Virus record (IMG/VR): IMGVR_UViG_3300035239_000037 | Span: 1 to 28,802 of that record | From: a virus | DNA length: 28,802 bases | Direction: 5' to 3' (one strand) | In this document: positions 9,301 through 19,400 of the stretch, in pieces | Position numbering within the stretch: position 1 is the stretch's first letter | How the letters are laid out: every line of letters starts with the position of its first letter | Made by a program: the position numbers and the translations under genes | Notes under the pieces: generated by a model | What the model saw: the letters and a program-made list of their open reading frames with translations, nothing else | Database searches by the model: none | Told to the model about the DNA's origin: nothing

Positions 9301-12300
9301 TATCTACAGAATCTTTATCACTATCAGTTGAACTAGTTGTAAATCTAATGTTCTTGGCACCGGTAGAGAAGTATAGTTCTTCTGTTGTAGTATCATACTG
9401 CATGGTGTTGACATCACCTGTCCATGATGTATTCATTTTTGGAGCAAGACCTGCAGGTATTAAAATAATTCCACTTGCATTGCCATATTCATCAGTAGTT
9501 AAAGAACTATTAAATGTGGTTGACGAGTTTCCTGCAATCCCAGTAAATCTGGAGTCTGGATTGACCCAACGCCCAATAGATTTTTTATCCATGAAGACAT
9601 ACAATTGTGTCTTGGGTTTTAATCTCTTAAGAACAAACTTGACCGGGATTGACCTTGCGAAAAATCTCAACGAGTTAGCAACATTAGTCCCATTAATTGT
9701 TTTATAACCTACCCCTTTAGCAATTTCATTGTTTTGGGGACTTACATTAGAAGAACTCGAAACACTAGCAGAGTTTACTGTTGATTTAGAAATATCGCTA
9801 TTGCTCTCACCAAAACTGTTAATATTATAGAAAGTCTTGTTAACACCAACCCAATTAATAATAAAGGAATTATAAATGCTGGCAAATGCCGATCTAACAT
9901 CTGACTTGCCAAGGAAAACAGAAAACAGGTTAGTATTGTTTTCAGTTACTAATGGAGCAACCGTTGTGTTATACCATTGATCGATATTAGGAATTAATGC
10001 AGCGTCGCCTACGTATTGTAAAATAACAAATGGGTTTGGATTAATAGTTTTAGTTGCAAATTGATTAGAAGCATAAGAAACATTACTGTATGGCAATGTA
10101 ATTACGTCGTTAGAATTTTTATATCCTGACAATGATCTTTGATCTTCGCGACTATTAATTTCTACAAGAGTGAAATTATCTTCTTTAGATTGTGGACGTA
10201 AAACAGATTGCTGCGGATCAATAGCACACAAGTAATCTAAAGACTTGACATTACCAACTTGATGAGTTTCAAAATTGTCAACCACAAAACCACTCTTTGT
10301 TTTGTCAATACCCAAAACATCTTTTACTTGCATGTTTAGTGCTTGCTGCTCAAGAATGCTCAACGTAGTGTAATACTCAAGACGCTCAATACGCTTCTCC
10401 AGTTTACCAATGTCCTTCATCGTATATCTACGATTATCGACAGGAATAATCCTTACATCTTTACTTGACTTGGTAAACGCAGGAATATAAACATAATACA
10501 GAGGAATACCATCTTCAATAATTTCTGGTTTTGATGGGTTCAGTGAAGAGTTTCCAGTTTTAGTTAAAAACTCTCCTTTTTTATTCAAGAATATACCATC
10601 AATTCTATCCAGATATTGAGACTCACTAAACTTCATCGTGTATGGAAGCAGTCTGCTAGATGAAGGAGTACTTGAAACAGAACCACCATCACCAATAAAA
10701 CTGATATAATCTGCTTGTGATAGTAATGAAGTATCTTGGAAACCAGTAATAATTGTATTGGAATCAACTTTAGGTCTAAAGTCAATAACATTTTTAAGAT
10801 TTACAATACCGTATACAGTACTATTGAATGAAGGAATTTTATCTGCAGGTACACCCGCTTCATGTATATAAGAATCAACGGTACAAAAATCTCCTTGAGA
10901 ATGTTGGAAATAGTCAAAGGCAACAACTAGTTGACCTGAAGGAGTAGAGAATCCAGGCTTCAATACAATTCTAGAAATATCATAGAATGTTTCTCTTTGA
11001 CCATCGTCAAAAGTGAAGTGGTTTGTGATATCTGTACCAACAACTAAATTACCATTTACATCAACTGTTGGTGGCGAAGATGCAGAACCTTCGTAGATAT
11101 ACTTAATAGCATAAACATCGGAATAACTGAATGACTCGGTACTCTCATCATCGTAGTTAATTCCTCTTAAAGGAATAACTCTATCACCAGATGTTCTGAT
11201 AACAATTCTTCTATCTGGAATAGATGTTTTTAACTTTGGTCTACCTTTTGAAATTTGAATTGTAGCAGTTAATTTTAATTTGGGGAAGTTAGAAACATTT
11301 GATCCGAAATAATTACTCGGGAATCCAATAGTAATACTACCAGATGATAATCCAGAAGTTTGATCAGTAGTATTTAAAATATTTACATACTCTGGTCTCA
11401 AGAAAACGACATCGCCAGTTTCTACTTTATCAGAATCGCCTTTATCTAAAACGGTAACAACAAAATCTTTTTCATTGAACTCAACAAATCTTTGAGTACC
11501 AAAATCTAACTGTGCAGCAAATGTAATAGTACCACCACTACTAGATCCAGTAGCTACAAAATCTCTTCTTGTGTAATATTCAATTTTAGTATCTTCTGTA
11601 GTACTAATTAAACTACTTACTTCCTTACTTCCGGTAGGAAATACTAATGAAGAAATAGCAGAATTATTAATAGTAGGACGTAATCTTACTACTGAAGATG
11701 CACTTACGCTTTCTGGAAGAGCTCCGTTTAAATAAATTCTTGATTTAGTAGTGCCTTGACCGTCTGTTGCATAATCAACAATAAATTTATGAATGGTCCC
11801 TGTAGAATCACTGAATTGGATGGCATCTCCTTGAACTAGAAATGCTCCAGCACTTACGCCAAATCCAGTGCATTCTAGGAATTTATAACCTTTGGTTCCA
11901 GAGAAAGTAAATTGTGTTACTGGTGTAGATGTTGCATAAGTAGGATCAACTGTTTCTATATCTGCAGTAAATACATTGCCCGAACCATAAACAGAATATA
12001 ATGATTTAACGTTATTAGCAGAAAAATTAAGAACTGTGTTTTTAAACAGCACTGGCAAAACTTGTGCTTCAATAGTATAAGATCCGGTAAATTCAATTAC
12101 CGGGGGAGATACGTAATCCAAAGAAACTGCATCTCTATTTACAATCTCTACTTTGTATAGAGTTCCGCCACTAACACCCACAGAAATATCTGATGACTGA
12201 TATGAACCAACAAAGACTTCTGATGGTTCATATTGAACTCCATCGATGGAAATTTTTGCAGTATTTGAATATCCGGTTCCTTGACGTGATACGACAAAGT

Positions 12301-14515
12301 GAGAAATAGTATTTTCTTTAGCAATTCTTAAAATACCACCTTCTTCGTTGGTAATTGTTTCTCCAGATTTAAAATTACCATACAAAGTTTTTACATATAA
12401 ACTTCTGCCCGAAGATAGGAATCCATTACTATTACCTTCAATTACTCCGTAAGCACCACTTTCAGAACCAACAATATATTTACCAGGACTAAAGTCTGAT
12501 GTAATTAAAGAGTCAACTAATAACCTAGTAAAAAATACTGGGTTGAAATATGCGAGATTGAAGATACCATTATAAGTAGATTCTCCTGAAGACAACCTTC
12601 CTTTAGAAATAACTACATCTGTATCAGGATTGAATCCCGTTGCATTTTTTAAAAGAGTAAAATCTTTTGGTTTTGCTACGCCAACTAACGGAGTGATAGT
12701 CTGATCATAGTCAACAATAAATCCAATCTCATTAATTTCTTGTTGGGCATCGGATTCTGTTTTGTAAAGAAGTCTTCTTCTCGTACTTACATTATCATCA
12801 TACTCAATAAAAATAGTTTCTAAATAATCTTTTCTTCCAGCAACAGTTAGTTGTAAGAATTGAGCATTAACATCACCTACTTCTGGTCTTGTTACTTTTG
12901 CATATGAAATAGTCTCTACACTCTTTACTGTAGATACAGCATTGGTAGATGTTCTTGTGTTAACAAAATAAATGTTCTTAAGGTCTGCACGATCTGAAGG
13001 AGTATTAGGTTCAATACTCGATTCGTCAATCAGACCAAGATCTAAATCTGAAAACAAGTAAATTGTTTTGATTGCATCATCTTTACCAAAAGACTTACCT
13101 CTTCTTTCTAAAGTCTGTAGATAATTAGTAGAAGATTCTAAATTATTTGCTCCAATAGTTCCATCATTATATACTGAATTCAGGAAAATTGTTGGATATG
13201 CAGTAAGTTCAGAACCTTCTGCATTAAGTGGTACACTGTTATAAACATTAGTAATATTAAAACTAGCAAGACTATTGGTTTTAATACTAATGTTATCTCT
13301 AACTAATGTATCTCTTGCTTTATCTAATTCTAAATATTTTGTTTCCTTATTAACAATTTCATATCCACGGACATATGCTTTTCCAGGACCAACAGAAACT
13401 GTTAGTTTTTCTGATGCTTCTGATGGTGTTAAACCATTAACATTTCCATCAACACCTAATGAATAAATTCCTAAATTGCCATCCTGCTGATAATACTCTC
13501 GGATTTCAGCATCAAAATTATCAACAATATAATCACCAGACTCATCGTATGTTCTTCTTGCTAAAGTCTCTTCTATCAGACTATAATCAACTTTTCTTAC
13601 CTGACGCTCTACAACACCATTTTTGATGGAAAGCAGTTGAATAAAATTCTTATCGGGAGTTTGGTTATACTCGTATTTTACAAGTTCTAATTGAATTTGT
13701 AATCTATGTGCTCCTGGGGATGCAAAATTAGAAGATCCCGCAGCATTATCATATAAACTAGAATCTTTTTCTGGTGTTACTACAGACTCAAATACATTAA
13801 AACCAACTTTTATTGATGGTGTTTGGGTATATCCAGAAACAAGAATAAGACCAGCATCATTGCGAACAAAAAATCCATTGACAAAGTAGATACCTTCTTC
13901 TACTTTAACAGCAGAACCATATCCCATGGCAGGACTAGTAACAAACGTCACCTCTCCTGTGTCTGGATTAGTTACAGAAATACTTGTAGGTAGAACACTG
14001 CCATCAGTACCAACAACAAGCAGAGGGCTATTAACGCCATCGACAATTTCCAGAGTTTCGCCTTGACGGAATGTTTCTTCGTCTCCGCCATCACCTGCTG
14101 TAAGATACTTAACATAAATTGTGTCATTACTATTGTCTGTCGCTTTAGTTATAGCAAGAACTAAAGCAGACACTCCAGAAGATAATCCAGAAATTTTCTG
14201 TCCAACTAAATCAGAAATATCATATTTCTGATACACAATTTCGCCATCAATACTGATAGCAACTTCGGAAACTGATGATAGTTTTACAAAATCTAATTTT
14301 GTATTCAGACCAATCTCACCAGGAATAACCAGATCTCCCTGCTTAAACTGATGTTTGCCATAATTTTCAATCTGATTCTGTAGAATCGATTGAATACTAT
14401 TCAACTCCCTACCCTGAATAGGGTAAGAAGGTCTGAATAATACCTTATAGAAGTCTTTCCCCGAATCGTAGTCGTCAAAATAGGGAATAGAATTAAGATT
14501 AGTCTTCTGTGGCAT
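6371..14515 (-). CDS. Giant DUF4815-type virion protein (2714 aa)
   Basis: Residues 9-65 (IPYFDDYD, FYKVLFRPSYPIQGREL, QSILQNQIENYG, F-K-GDLV) match my memory of the conserved start of DUF4815 proteins from tailed phages, including cyanomyoviruses. Further marks are a helical segment at about 1362-1405 (KLEKRIERLEYYTTL), the PLAQTFRV segment near 1785 followed by beta sequence (TAIDLFFSKKS), and a YPVYLQNNTEYAINIE segment near 2055. GxGY-type beta repeats occur near 744, 1957 and 1997. The C-terminus is a beta domain ending IQDLRAVASF. It follows gp8 with a 39-base gap, where T4 has gp9-gp12, and none of those is recognisable here. It probably builds the peripheral baseplate or fibre attachment layer. 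The family is fairly sure; the exact role is not. Confidence 0.85.
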   Translation of the reverse strand: MPQKTNLNSIPYFDDYDSGKDFYKVLFRPSYPIQGRELNSIQSILQNQIENYGKHQFKQGDLVIPGEIGLNTKLDFVKLSSVSEVAISIDGEIVYQKYDISDLVGQKISGLSSGVSALVLAITKATDNSNDTIYVKYLTAGDGGDEETFRQGETLEIVDGVNSPLLVVGTDGSVLPTSISVTNPDTGEVTFVTSPAMGYGSAVKVEEGIYFVNGFFVRNDAGLILVSGYTQTPSIKVGFNVFESVVTPEKDSSLYDNAAGSSNFASPGAHRLQIQLELVKYEYNQTPDKNFIQLLSIKNGVVERQVRKVDYSLIEETLARRTYDESGDYIVDNFDAEIREYYQQDGNLGIYSLGVDGNVNGLTPSEASEKLTVSVGPGKAYVRGYEIVNKETKYLELDKARDTLVRDNISIKTNSLASFNITNVYNSVPLNAEGSELTAYPTIFLNSVYNDGTIGANNLESSTNYLQTLERRGKSFGKDDAIKTIYLFSDLDLGLIDESSIEPNTPSDRADLKNIYFVNTRTSTNAVSTVKSVETISYAKVTRPEVGDVNAQFLQLTVAGRKDYLETIFIEYDDNVSTRRRLLYKTESDAQQEINEIGFIVDYDQTITPLVGVAKPKDFTLLKNATGFNPDTDVVISKGRLSSGESTYNGIFNLAYFNPVFFTRLLVDSLITSDFSPGKYIVGSESGAYGVIEGNSNGFLSSGRSLYVKTLYGNFKSGETITNEEGGILRIAKENTISHFVVSRQGTGYSNTAKISIDGVQYEPSEVFVGSYQSSDISVGVSGGTLYKVEIVNRDAVSLDYVSPPVIEFTGSYTIEAQVLPVLFKNTVLNFSANNVKSLYSVYGSGNVFTADIETVDPTYATSTPVTQFTFSGTKGYKFLECTGFGVSAGAFLVQGDAIQFSDSTGTIHKFIVDYATDGQGTTKSRIYLNGALPESVSASSVVRLRPTINNSAISSLVFPTGSKEVSSLISTTEDTKIEYYTRRDFVATGSSSGGTITFAAQLDFGTQRFVEFNEKDFVVTVLDKGDSDKVETGDVVFLRPEYVNILNTTDQTSGLSSGSITIGFPSNYFGSNVSNFPKLKLTATIQISKGRPKLKTSIPDRRIVIRTSGDRVIPLRGINYDDESTESFSYSDVYAIKYIYEGSASSPPTVDVNGNLVVGTDITNHFTFDDGQRETFYDISRIVLKPGFSTPSGQLVVAFDYFQHSQGDFCTVDSYIHEAGVPADKIPSFNSTVYGIVNLKNVIDFRPKVDSNTIITGFQDTSLLSQADYISFIGDGGSVSSTPSSSRLLPYTMKFSESQYLDRIDGIFLNKKGEFLTKTGNSSLNPSKPEIIEDGIPLYYVYIPAFTKSSKDVRIIPVDNRRYTMKDIGKLEKRIERLEYYTTLSILEQQALNMQVKDVLGIDKTKSGFVVDNFETHQVGNVKSLDYLCAIDPQQSVLRPQSKEDNFTLVEINSREDQRSLSGYKNSNDVITLPYSNVSYASNQFATKTINPNPFVILQYVGDAALIPNIDQWYNTTVAPLVTENNTNLFSVFLGKSDVRSAFASIYNSFIINWVGVNKTFYNINSFGESNSDISKSTVNSASVSSSSNVSPQNNEIAKGVGYKTINGTNVANSLRFFARSIPVKFVLKRLKPKTQLYVFMDKKSIGRWVNPDSRFTGIAGNSSTTFNSSLTTDEYGNASGIILIPAGLAPKMNTSWTGDVNTMQYDTTTEELYFSTGAKNIRFTTSSTDSDKDSVDSYAEVKFYATGILPENPASIISTAPAIFKANEGVQTIDSNTENKSRPNPLAQTFRVENFDGGMFATAIDLFFSKKSSTIPLRVYLTNIESEKPSKYILPGSQVTLYPDTLLKVFSSGNITINIGEYVTGSRSLASGPIAKVLDKNNFEVVASSNGEIDITNEQVYTFVLSNHNGSSFFANEDIVLTSVTQFNNSNNATIGLKIAKDSGKVSALNVTTLGSGYEGATITVESPQLPGGSTSTGSVKVSNGQIYYAAVALGGRGYTEPPSIVVRGSGNGATGAIIESKLIIDEPAVRMGIASDTGDSVRSTTPTRFNFDYPVYLQNNTEYAINIECDDTEYEIWASRLGETDISSGLVVNAQPLLGSVFKSQNTDNWSEDLFEDIKFSIHRAEFDISRVAELNITNADIGFEKLESDAFETYALANSTATSALFKNNSNIVKVYHRDHGFEGLGNSKVFFRGVDDFAGYNEIDIESSLYTVANSGIDTYTIVGPSRAAATGLGGGNSILASYNRKYEKLYAQIPYLQLSNTKIDSFVRTTNVIPVDSSTSTYASYDVTPMETTFLNEEQYFLNQKMIASSINEVVNDTGNSLQYKINLSSEFSHLSPVIDLRAASVKTISNRVDNATGSEDRFGKKYQVVKVYPIYKFEVAGNNDGVGGDDIAVSLGQNVTGQTSGAESEVLRIINNDVYVKIKNSLQFTVGEELFFSTQSASGGDYETFTVTVANTGVFEQVPTFVVGATVNSINPSIRSEKYENKISGKVISWDSKTKILTLENDKQPINNNFTNKITLGSDYARQSQTSDQVTDIFRVGDLLDFDGSSFETTKFAEVSDMSFSQGVDYVAENGSVNTSGASKYVTKEIFINNPASSINVYLTLNVQDVENVKVFYKIKPAASQQNFDDINWEYFNGTGDSDQSNDIATSENSISGQFEKQSSYQELRYSEEDLTEFSSFAIKIVMKTDDPAYIPKIQDLRAVASF

Positions 14516-14554
14516 TGTAATATACTACCGTCTGGTTGGAATTTAATTAATAAA

Positions 14555-16432
14555 TCAGAACTCGATGACTAATTTGATATCCTCAATTTGATCAGCCGCT
14601 CTGGTAATTAGTCTTCTGTTCTCTATGTATATGAGATCACCAGAGTTATTTTGAATTTCTGGATTTGCTATACCATCTACAAAAATAGAACCAACTAATT
14701 GAGTTCCGTCCGCAAGAGCAACGTCAACCGTTCCTGCTGAACCAGAACCAGAACCATCAATGGTGTTAGAAGCATTGGGTTCAAATGCTCTTACAACCCC
14801 AGTGTCTTTATGTAAGGTAGGTGTTTGAATATACTTAAGAACGCCGCTTCCAGGGGTTGCGGGAGTAGGTGCAGGACTTCCAGCATCAAGAGTCCAAGAA
14901 ACTACAGTACCATGGGCAGTACCACCACTCACAGTTTGACTGATCGCTTCGTCAGAAATATAATTTCCTGTTGCTCCAGTAACTTTAACCGCTTTTAATC
15001 CATTTAAAGTATCTGCAGTCGCAAACGTAGTAGATCCAAACTCATAAGGATCTTTGATAATACCGATACGGCGGAAATCATTATCTACAGGGAAGTCGCC
15101 AGCATTCTCGATGAAAGTGAGACGAATATTTGTCATAACTCTTTTGGAGTTAAGTTCCATCTCAAAGTCAGAACCATGTCCGCCTTGTGGGGGCAATACA
15201 GGATCTAATGCAGGAGTATCAGTTGCTGTTACTGTTTCTGAAACTGTCAGTGCGCTATCGGAGAATAATCCAATTGCTTCTGTACTTCCGGCAGTACCTA
15301 AAGGAACACCGGTAACGAAAGGAATAGATGCATAAGTATAACCAGATCCTGGTGCGATTACTTTAGCAGCAGTAACTACTCCTCCACCGACTGTAACTTC
15401 CGCTACACCACCTGCACCATCTCCTACTACCGGAGCAAAGAATGTACCCGATACAGGAGCAGTGAGGGTGCCTGGGTTGCTGATTAAAGCAATATCCAAA
15501 GCACCATTAGTTGCAGCTGCTTCAGTTGCTACTCTAGATGTTTCTCCATCAGCATTGATTGGCATAAAATCAGTAGACAAGAATGCCAATACATCATCGG
15601 TTGGGATGGTGTACATGTACTTCCAGACGTAAGAATCGTCAGGAGCAGTGAAAATGCCGTTCGTGTAAGAACCTAAACCAGCTTGAGGGTTTGTTCTGGG
15701 TTCGTGCTGAATATTAACACCAGATGGGTTTGCTACCGATTCTCCATTATAGAGGCACTTGAATACCTCATAAGATTGATTCATAATGTAGAATTTGGCA
15801 TTACCAATGGAGGTTGCTCCTAATGATGCCGTTTTGCCAATCTGTCCGCCACCAGCTGGGGTAGCGAAATAATCAGGTTTCCACATATCAAACTTGGGAT
15901 TGTTAATAATATCCCAGTTATAACGTCTTACAACGTGTCTTGCATAAGAACTTGTGATTCTTTTAGCAGCAATAATATCACTATAGATACCAAATTTTTC
16001 GGTTTGGTTATCGAGAGGAACAGGAGGAATATTTTCTGTAGAGAATCTGTATACTCCAGTTGTTGCTGTTACTGATTTGTTTGCATTGGTTGTCTGATTA
16101 TAACCCGTTAACGTCGAACCAAGAGCAGGAGCGTCAGTAACTAAAGGACCGATGCTAGCAAGAAGAAGAGAATTGTCAAGAACTTTAGTTACAGTTGCTT
16201 TGAATGTAGCTCCTGCCCAAGACGCACCAACATAGACTCCATCGCCAACAGCAAACGAGTCTGCTCCGTCTGCTGAATAAATTTCTAGATAAGACTCCCA
16301 TGCCTGGGGTCTACCAACAAAGAAGTACATTCGACTCCTTTCACTGCCAGTGTCACTAGAACCTTCTGACAGGGATTCTAGGAACTGCTTTGCATTAAAA
16401 ATTCTGAACTTTTCCGAGATAATAGCAGCCAT
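14555..16432 (-). CDS. 8: Baseplate wedge protein gp8
   Basis: A 625-residue homologue of T4 gp8 (334 residues, from memory), the dimeric wedge protein that binds gp7 and gp10. The N-terminal SEKFRIFNAKQFLESL and the YFFVGRPQAWE segment parallel the T4 start (TSKFRTEKMLNFY, then FGRSEPW). Central motifs include RYNWD, YEVFKCLYNG and DDSYVWKYMYTIP, the last matching GYVWEYLFEIP in T4. The C-terminus YIENRRLITRAADQIEDIK resembles the T4 end (YMENRPP...DQTEEI). Extra length comes from a beta insertion at about 55-110 and a Gly/Thr-rich region at about 290-420 with a GSGYTYASIPFV repeat near 363. A doubled TATAAATA late promoter lies about 30 bases upstream. No good Shine-Dalgarno was seen. Confidence 0.93.
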   Translation of the reverse strand: MAAIISEKFRIFNAKQFLESLSEGSSDTGSERSRMYFFVGRPQAWESYLEIYSADGADSFAVGDGVYVGASWAGATFKATVTKVLDNSLLLASIGPLVTDAPALGSTLTGYNQTTNANKSVTATTGVYRFSTENIPPVPLDNQTEKFGIYSDIIAAKRITSSYARHVVRRYNWDIINNPKFDMWKPDYFATPAGGGQIGKTASLGATSIGNAKFYIMNQSYEVFKCLYNGESVANPSGVNIQHEPRTNPQAGLGSYTNGIFTAPDDSYVWKYMYTIPTDDVLAFLSTDFMPINADGETSRVATEAAATNGALDIALISNPGTLTAPVSGTFFAPVVGDGAGGVAEVTVGGGVVTAAKVIAPGSGYTYASIPFVTGVPLGTAGSTEAIGLFSDSALTVSETVTATDTPALDPVLPPQGGHGSDFEMELNSKRVMTNIRLTFIENAGDFPVDNDFRRIGIIKDPYEFGSTTFATADTLNGLKAVKVTGATGNYISDEAISQTVSGGTAHGTVVSWTLDAGSPAPTPATPGSGVLKYIQTPTLHKDTGVVRAFEPNASNTIDGSGSGSAGTVDVALADGTQLVGSIFVDGIANPEIQNNSGDLIYIENRRLITRAADQIEDIKLVIEF

Positions 16433-16463
16433 TGAGAGTAAGGTTACGGGTTGATTTCTGTGT

Positions 16464-16477
16464 TATTTATATTTATA
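16464..16477 (-). promoter_or_regulatory. Doubled T4-type late promoter, TATAAATATAAATA
   Basis: The minus strand reads TATAAATATAAATAAC in the gap between the gp7-like gene and gp8, giving two overlapping perfect copies of the T4 late consensus TATAAATA (16470-16477 and 16464-16471). T4 late promoters consist of only this box, read by the gp55/gp33/gp45 system. The expected start would be near 16457, leaving a leader of about 25 bases before the gp8 ATG at 16432. This is the only perfect late box I found in a gap between genes. Confidence 0.72.
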
Positions 16478-16493
16478 CTGCTTAACCAGCAGT
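16477..16493 (-). other. Small stem-loop after the gp7-like gene
   Basis: The minus strand can form a 6-bp stem ACTGCT/AGCAGT with a 5-base loop, starting five bases after the stop of the gp7-like gene and touching the late promoter box. The sequence after it is A/T mixed with no U run, so it is not a standard intrinsic terminator. It could be an mRNA 3'-end stabiliser, a processing site or chance. Confidence 0.35.
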
Positions 16494-16497
16494 TTAA

Positions 16498-19400
16498 TTA
16501 CGTAGTTGTTTCAATACCAATAGTTCTCAAAATAGAACCAGCGGGATGGTCAACTTCGGTTGTTCCATTAAGTGCTCTAGTTATACCAGATAATCTATCA
16601 TTACTAACTTTAGAAGTATAAGAAATAATTTCTTTTCCTATAAGTAATTTTCCTGATGGAGGGAAATTAGTAGTATCTGGGATATCAATTTGTAAAGTAT
16701 TTCCAATTAATAAATCAGCATCTAGATATGAACCAAGTTCTTGGATAGATGGAATTGCGAAGTTCAATACTCTACCAGTAGTTGAAATATTGCTATCAGT
16801 AATAGCATAATTTTGTATCCAGGTATCATTACCATCATCAATAGATTTAAATTCACTGAAAGTTGTATCTAACTGTTCTAATGTAATTCCAGAAACATTT
16901 GCATAACCAACATCAATATATAGAGACTCAATAAAATCTCTTACTGATTTTCCAGGTAGATAATGACTATACAAGAATTCTGTATCACCCATCGGACTAT
17001 TATTAAGATCCAAAACACCAGTTTGATGATGTTTTGTAACTGGGTGTAGATAGGTACTATAAGAAAGATCTTCAACTATTTCGTAATCAACTTCAACAGT
17101 AGTTTCATTCCAAGACAAGTTATTGTTTTGGGTAGTTGTCTCTACAATAGATGTATTTTCAAATTGAGTGGTGTTGAAAGTTACTACTAATGGATCTGGA
17201 GTAACAAAACATGTCAAAATCTCTGTTGCATCAACAGGAGATAGAGAAACTACTGCTGTTAGAGATTCCATCAAATTTCTATCCCATAGATAGACTTCAC
17301 TGAAGATGCTTTGCATCTTAACAACACCATAGATACCATCTTGAGCTTTTAATTTAAAATCAAAAGATGATTCTGGGTGGTTGTTTTCTCTAACAACACT
17401 ATATCCTCTAGAAATAAGTACTCTGGGAGCAATAGCATACCCAGATCCACCATCAACTAAAACAATATCAATAACTTGTCCACCATAAACAAGAACTTCC
17501 GCTCTTGCTCCACCACCAGCAGGAGTAGATGGAACAAAGTTTAAAACAGGTGGTGAGTTGTATTGATATGCAGTCGGGTTAATTAAAATATTATTATCAA
17601 AATACTGCTGTAGGTCTCTTTTGTTCCAATCAAGACTTACTACGACACCATCTGCTACATTTGCAGTAACACTTAATCCTTCTCCTTTTTTATCTTTATT
17701 ATAAGATCCGACACTAATTTTACTAAAATAATTATTAGAAACTTGCTTGCCAGGACGATACTCTTTAGTTTTTGCGAATAGTGGCACACTAAAAACTTCA
17801 CGTTTTTCAGATTCACCATCAATTTGTATAAAATCTCCCACTCTTAAATTAGGATGCTCTTTGATAACAATTCCTTTATATTCGTAACTATCAATCAAAT
17901 CAGTAGTTGTTATAAAAGGAGAATAGTTACTTTCGACTCTATTCAAAAGTCTTTCATTTTGTTCTGATAGTAAATATGAAACACTAAATGAATCGAATGA
18001 TACATTAATAGTATCAGTAGTTCCAGCAACAGTACGTCTAGAGAAATATACGGGTTCATCCGGAATCATATCTACGTTTTGTGATCTGATAAACATTTCC
18101 CAATCATTGCCATTAGAAAGACCAAAATCAATAAGTTCTCCCCAAACTCTTTGAGTTCCGCCAACAATTTGATAAACGGTAGTTTTGTATGATGTATTTT
18201 GCTTAAACCACGAATCAACTTGATCCTTGGTTCCTGCTCCAGAGAAAGCAATAGTTGTTCTGTTAAAGTAAGTATCGTTTTCAAAATCAAATAGTGTTAC
18301 TGTAGAATTATAATCTTTTCCATAGAAATATAAAATATCAACAGTAGCAGTGGTGTACGAACCATCTGGTTGTTTAGCATATCCCAAAGGATTCTCGAAT
18401 GTAACAGAAGAACCATTAATTCTATAAGAAAGGGAATCTCTCTGTAGCACACCGTCTACAAAAACATATGCATATAATGGGGTATCAAAGTTTTTAACTC
18501 TTCCATAAGTATCTAAAATTGGATATGGATATGATGATCCATTAAAAGGTATTAACTTATTATTAATCCCCAGTCTTTCATATGACCCTACGCTATATCC
18601 AAAGAAGTATTCTTCATTTTGTAATTGATCAGGAACACCTTCATAAAGGTCTTTATAATTTTTTGGTGCTTTAGAGAATACAATTTGATCAGTTTTTGCT
18701 GAACTATTGAATCTTCTAATTTCGTAAGAACCTTGTTGTAGAACAGCATTTAGATAGATCAAGAAATTTTCATTCTTGTCAGATTTTACAACTGAATTAT
18801 CTTCATAGAACAAATCAAAGATTCTTGTTCTGCCATCAAAGTTATTAGTAATATCTTTTAATTTTTTCAGATACTTATTATTATCTACGTCTTCTCTAAA
18901 TTCAAAACCTCTAATATAATATTCTTGTGCAGGAACATCAACTATATTACCATCTACAAGTTGTTGTCTCTTACCAATAGGTGGTTCATAGAATGTAATC
19001 TGATTACCATTAATTTTATATGATCTGCCAGGATTTTGTGCTACACCATCAATAGTAATCATGATAGATTGATTATTATTAGGAGTAAATGCAGTTCCTG
19101 TATTTTTATCTTTTAAGGTAAATGTTCTGTTTCCGATTTTAAGACCAGTAGAGTCATCATATTTTCCATCAAATTCTGGAGACAATACAATTTCCCTAAC
19201 TCTAGTTAAAGTCTCGTCAAAAGAATCTACAGATGCAGATCCTGCACCTCTAACAATGGTAGAATCTTCAACTTTAATTATTCCTGTAGTAATAGTTCTT
19301 CTTGATGTATATGAAGAAACTGCTGTAGTTGGTAGAATTAAATAATTAGTTAATTTTTGCGAGGTTTGCTGCTCGCCCTTCATTTTGATGTCAGCCGAGG

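Noticed and set aside
9348-9707. 119-codon open frame on the plus strand
   Set aside because: It is fully antisense inside the DUF4815 giant gene, has no ribosome site, and its translation shows no domain. The same applies to the other plus-strand frames (e.g. 4392-4688, 15054-15335, 19580-19867).
14516-14554. TTAATTAA palindrome as an operator in the gp8-DUF4815 gap
   Set aside because: A pure A/T palindrome in AT-rich DNA is expected by chance, and no flanking symmetry or promoter box was found.
16477-16493. Stem-loop after the gp7-like gene as an intrinsic terminator
   Set aside because: Only 6 bp with half A-T pairs and no U run downstream; kept only as a stem-loop of unknown role.
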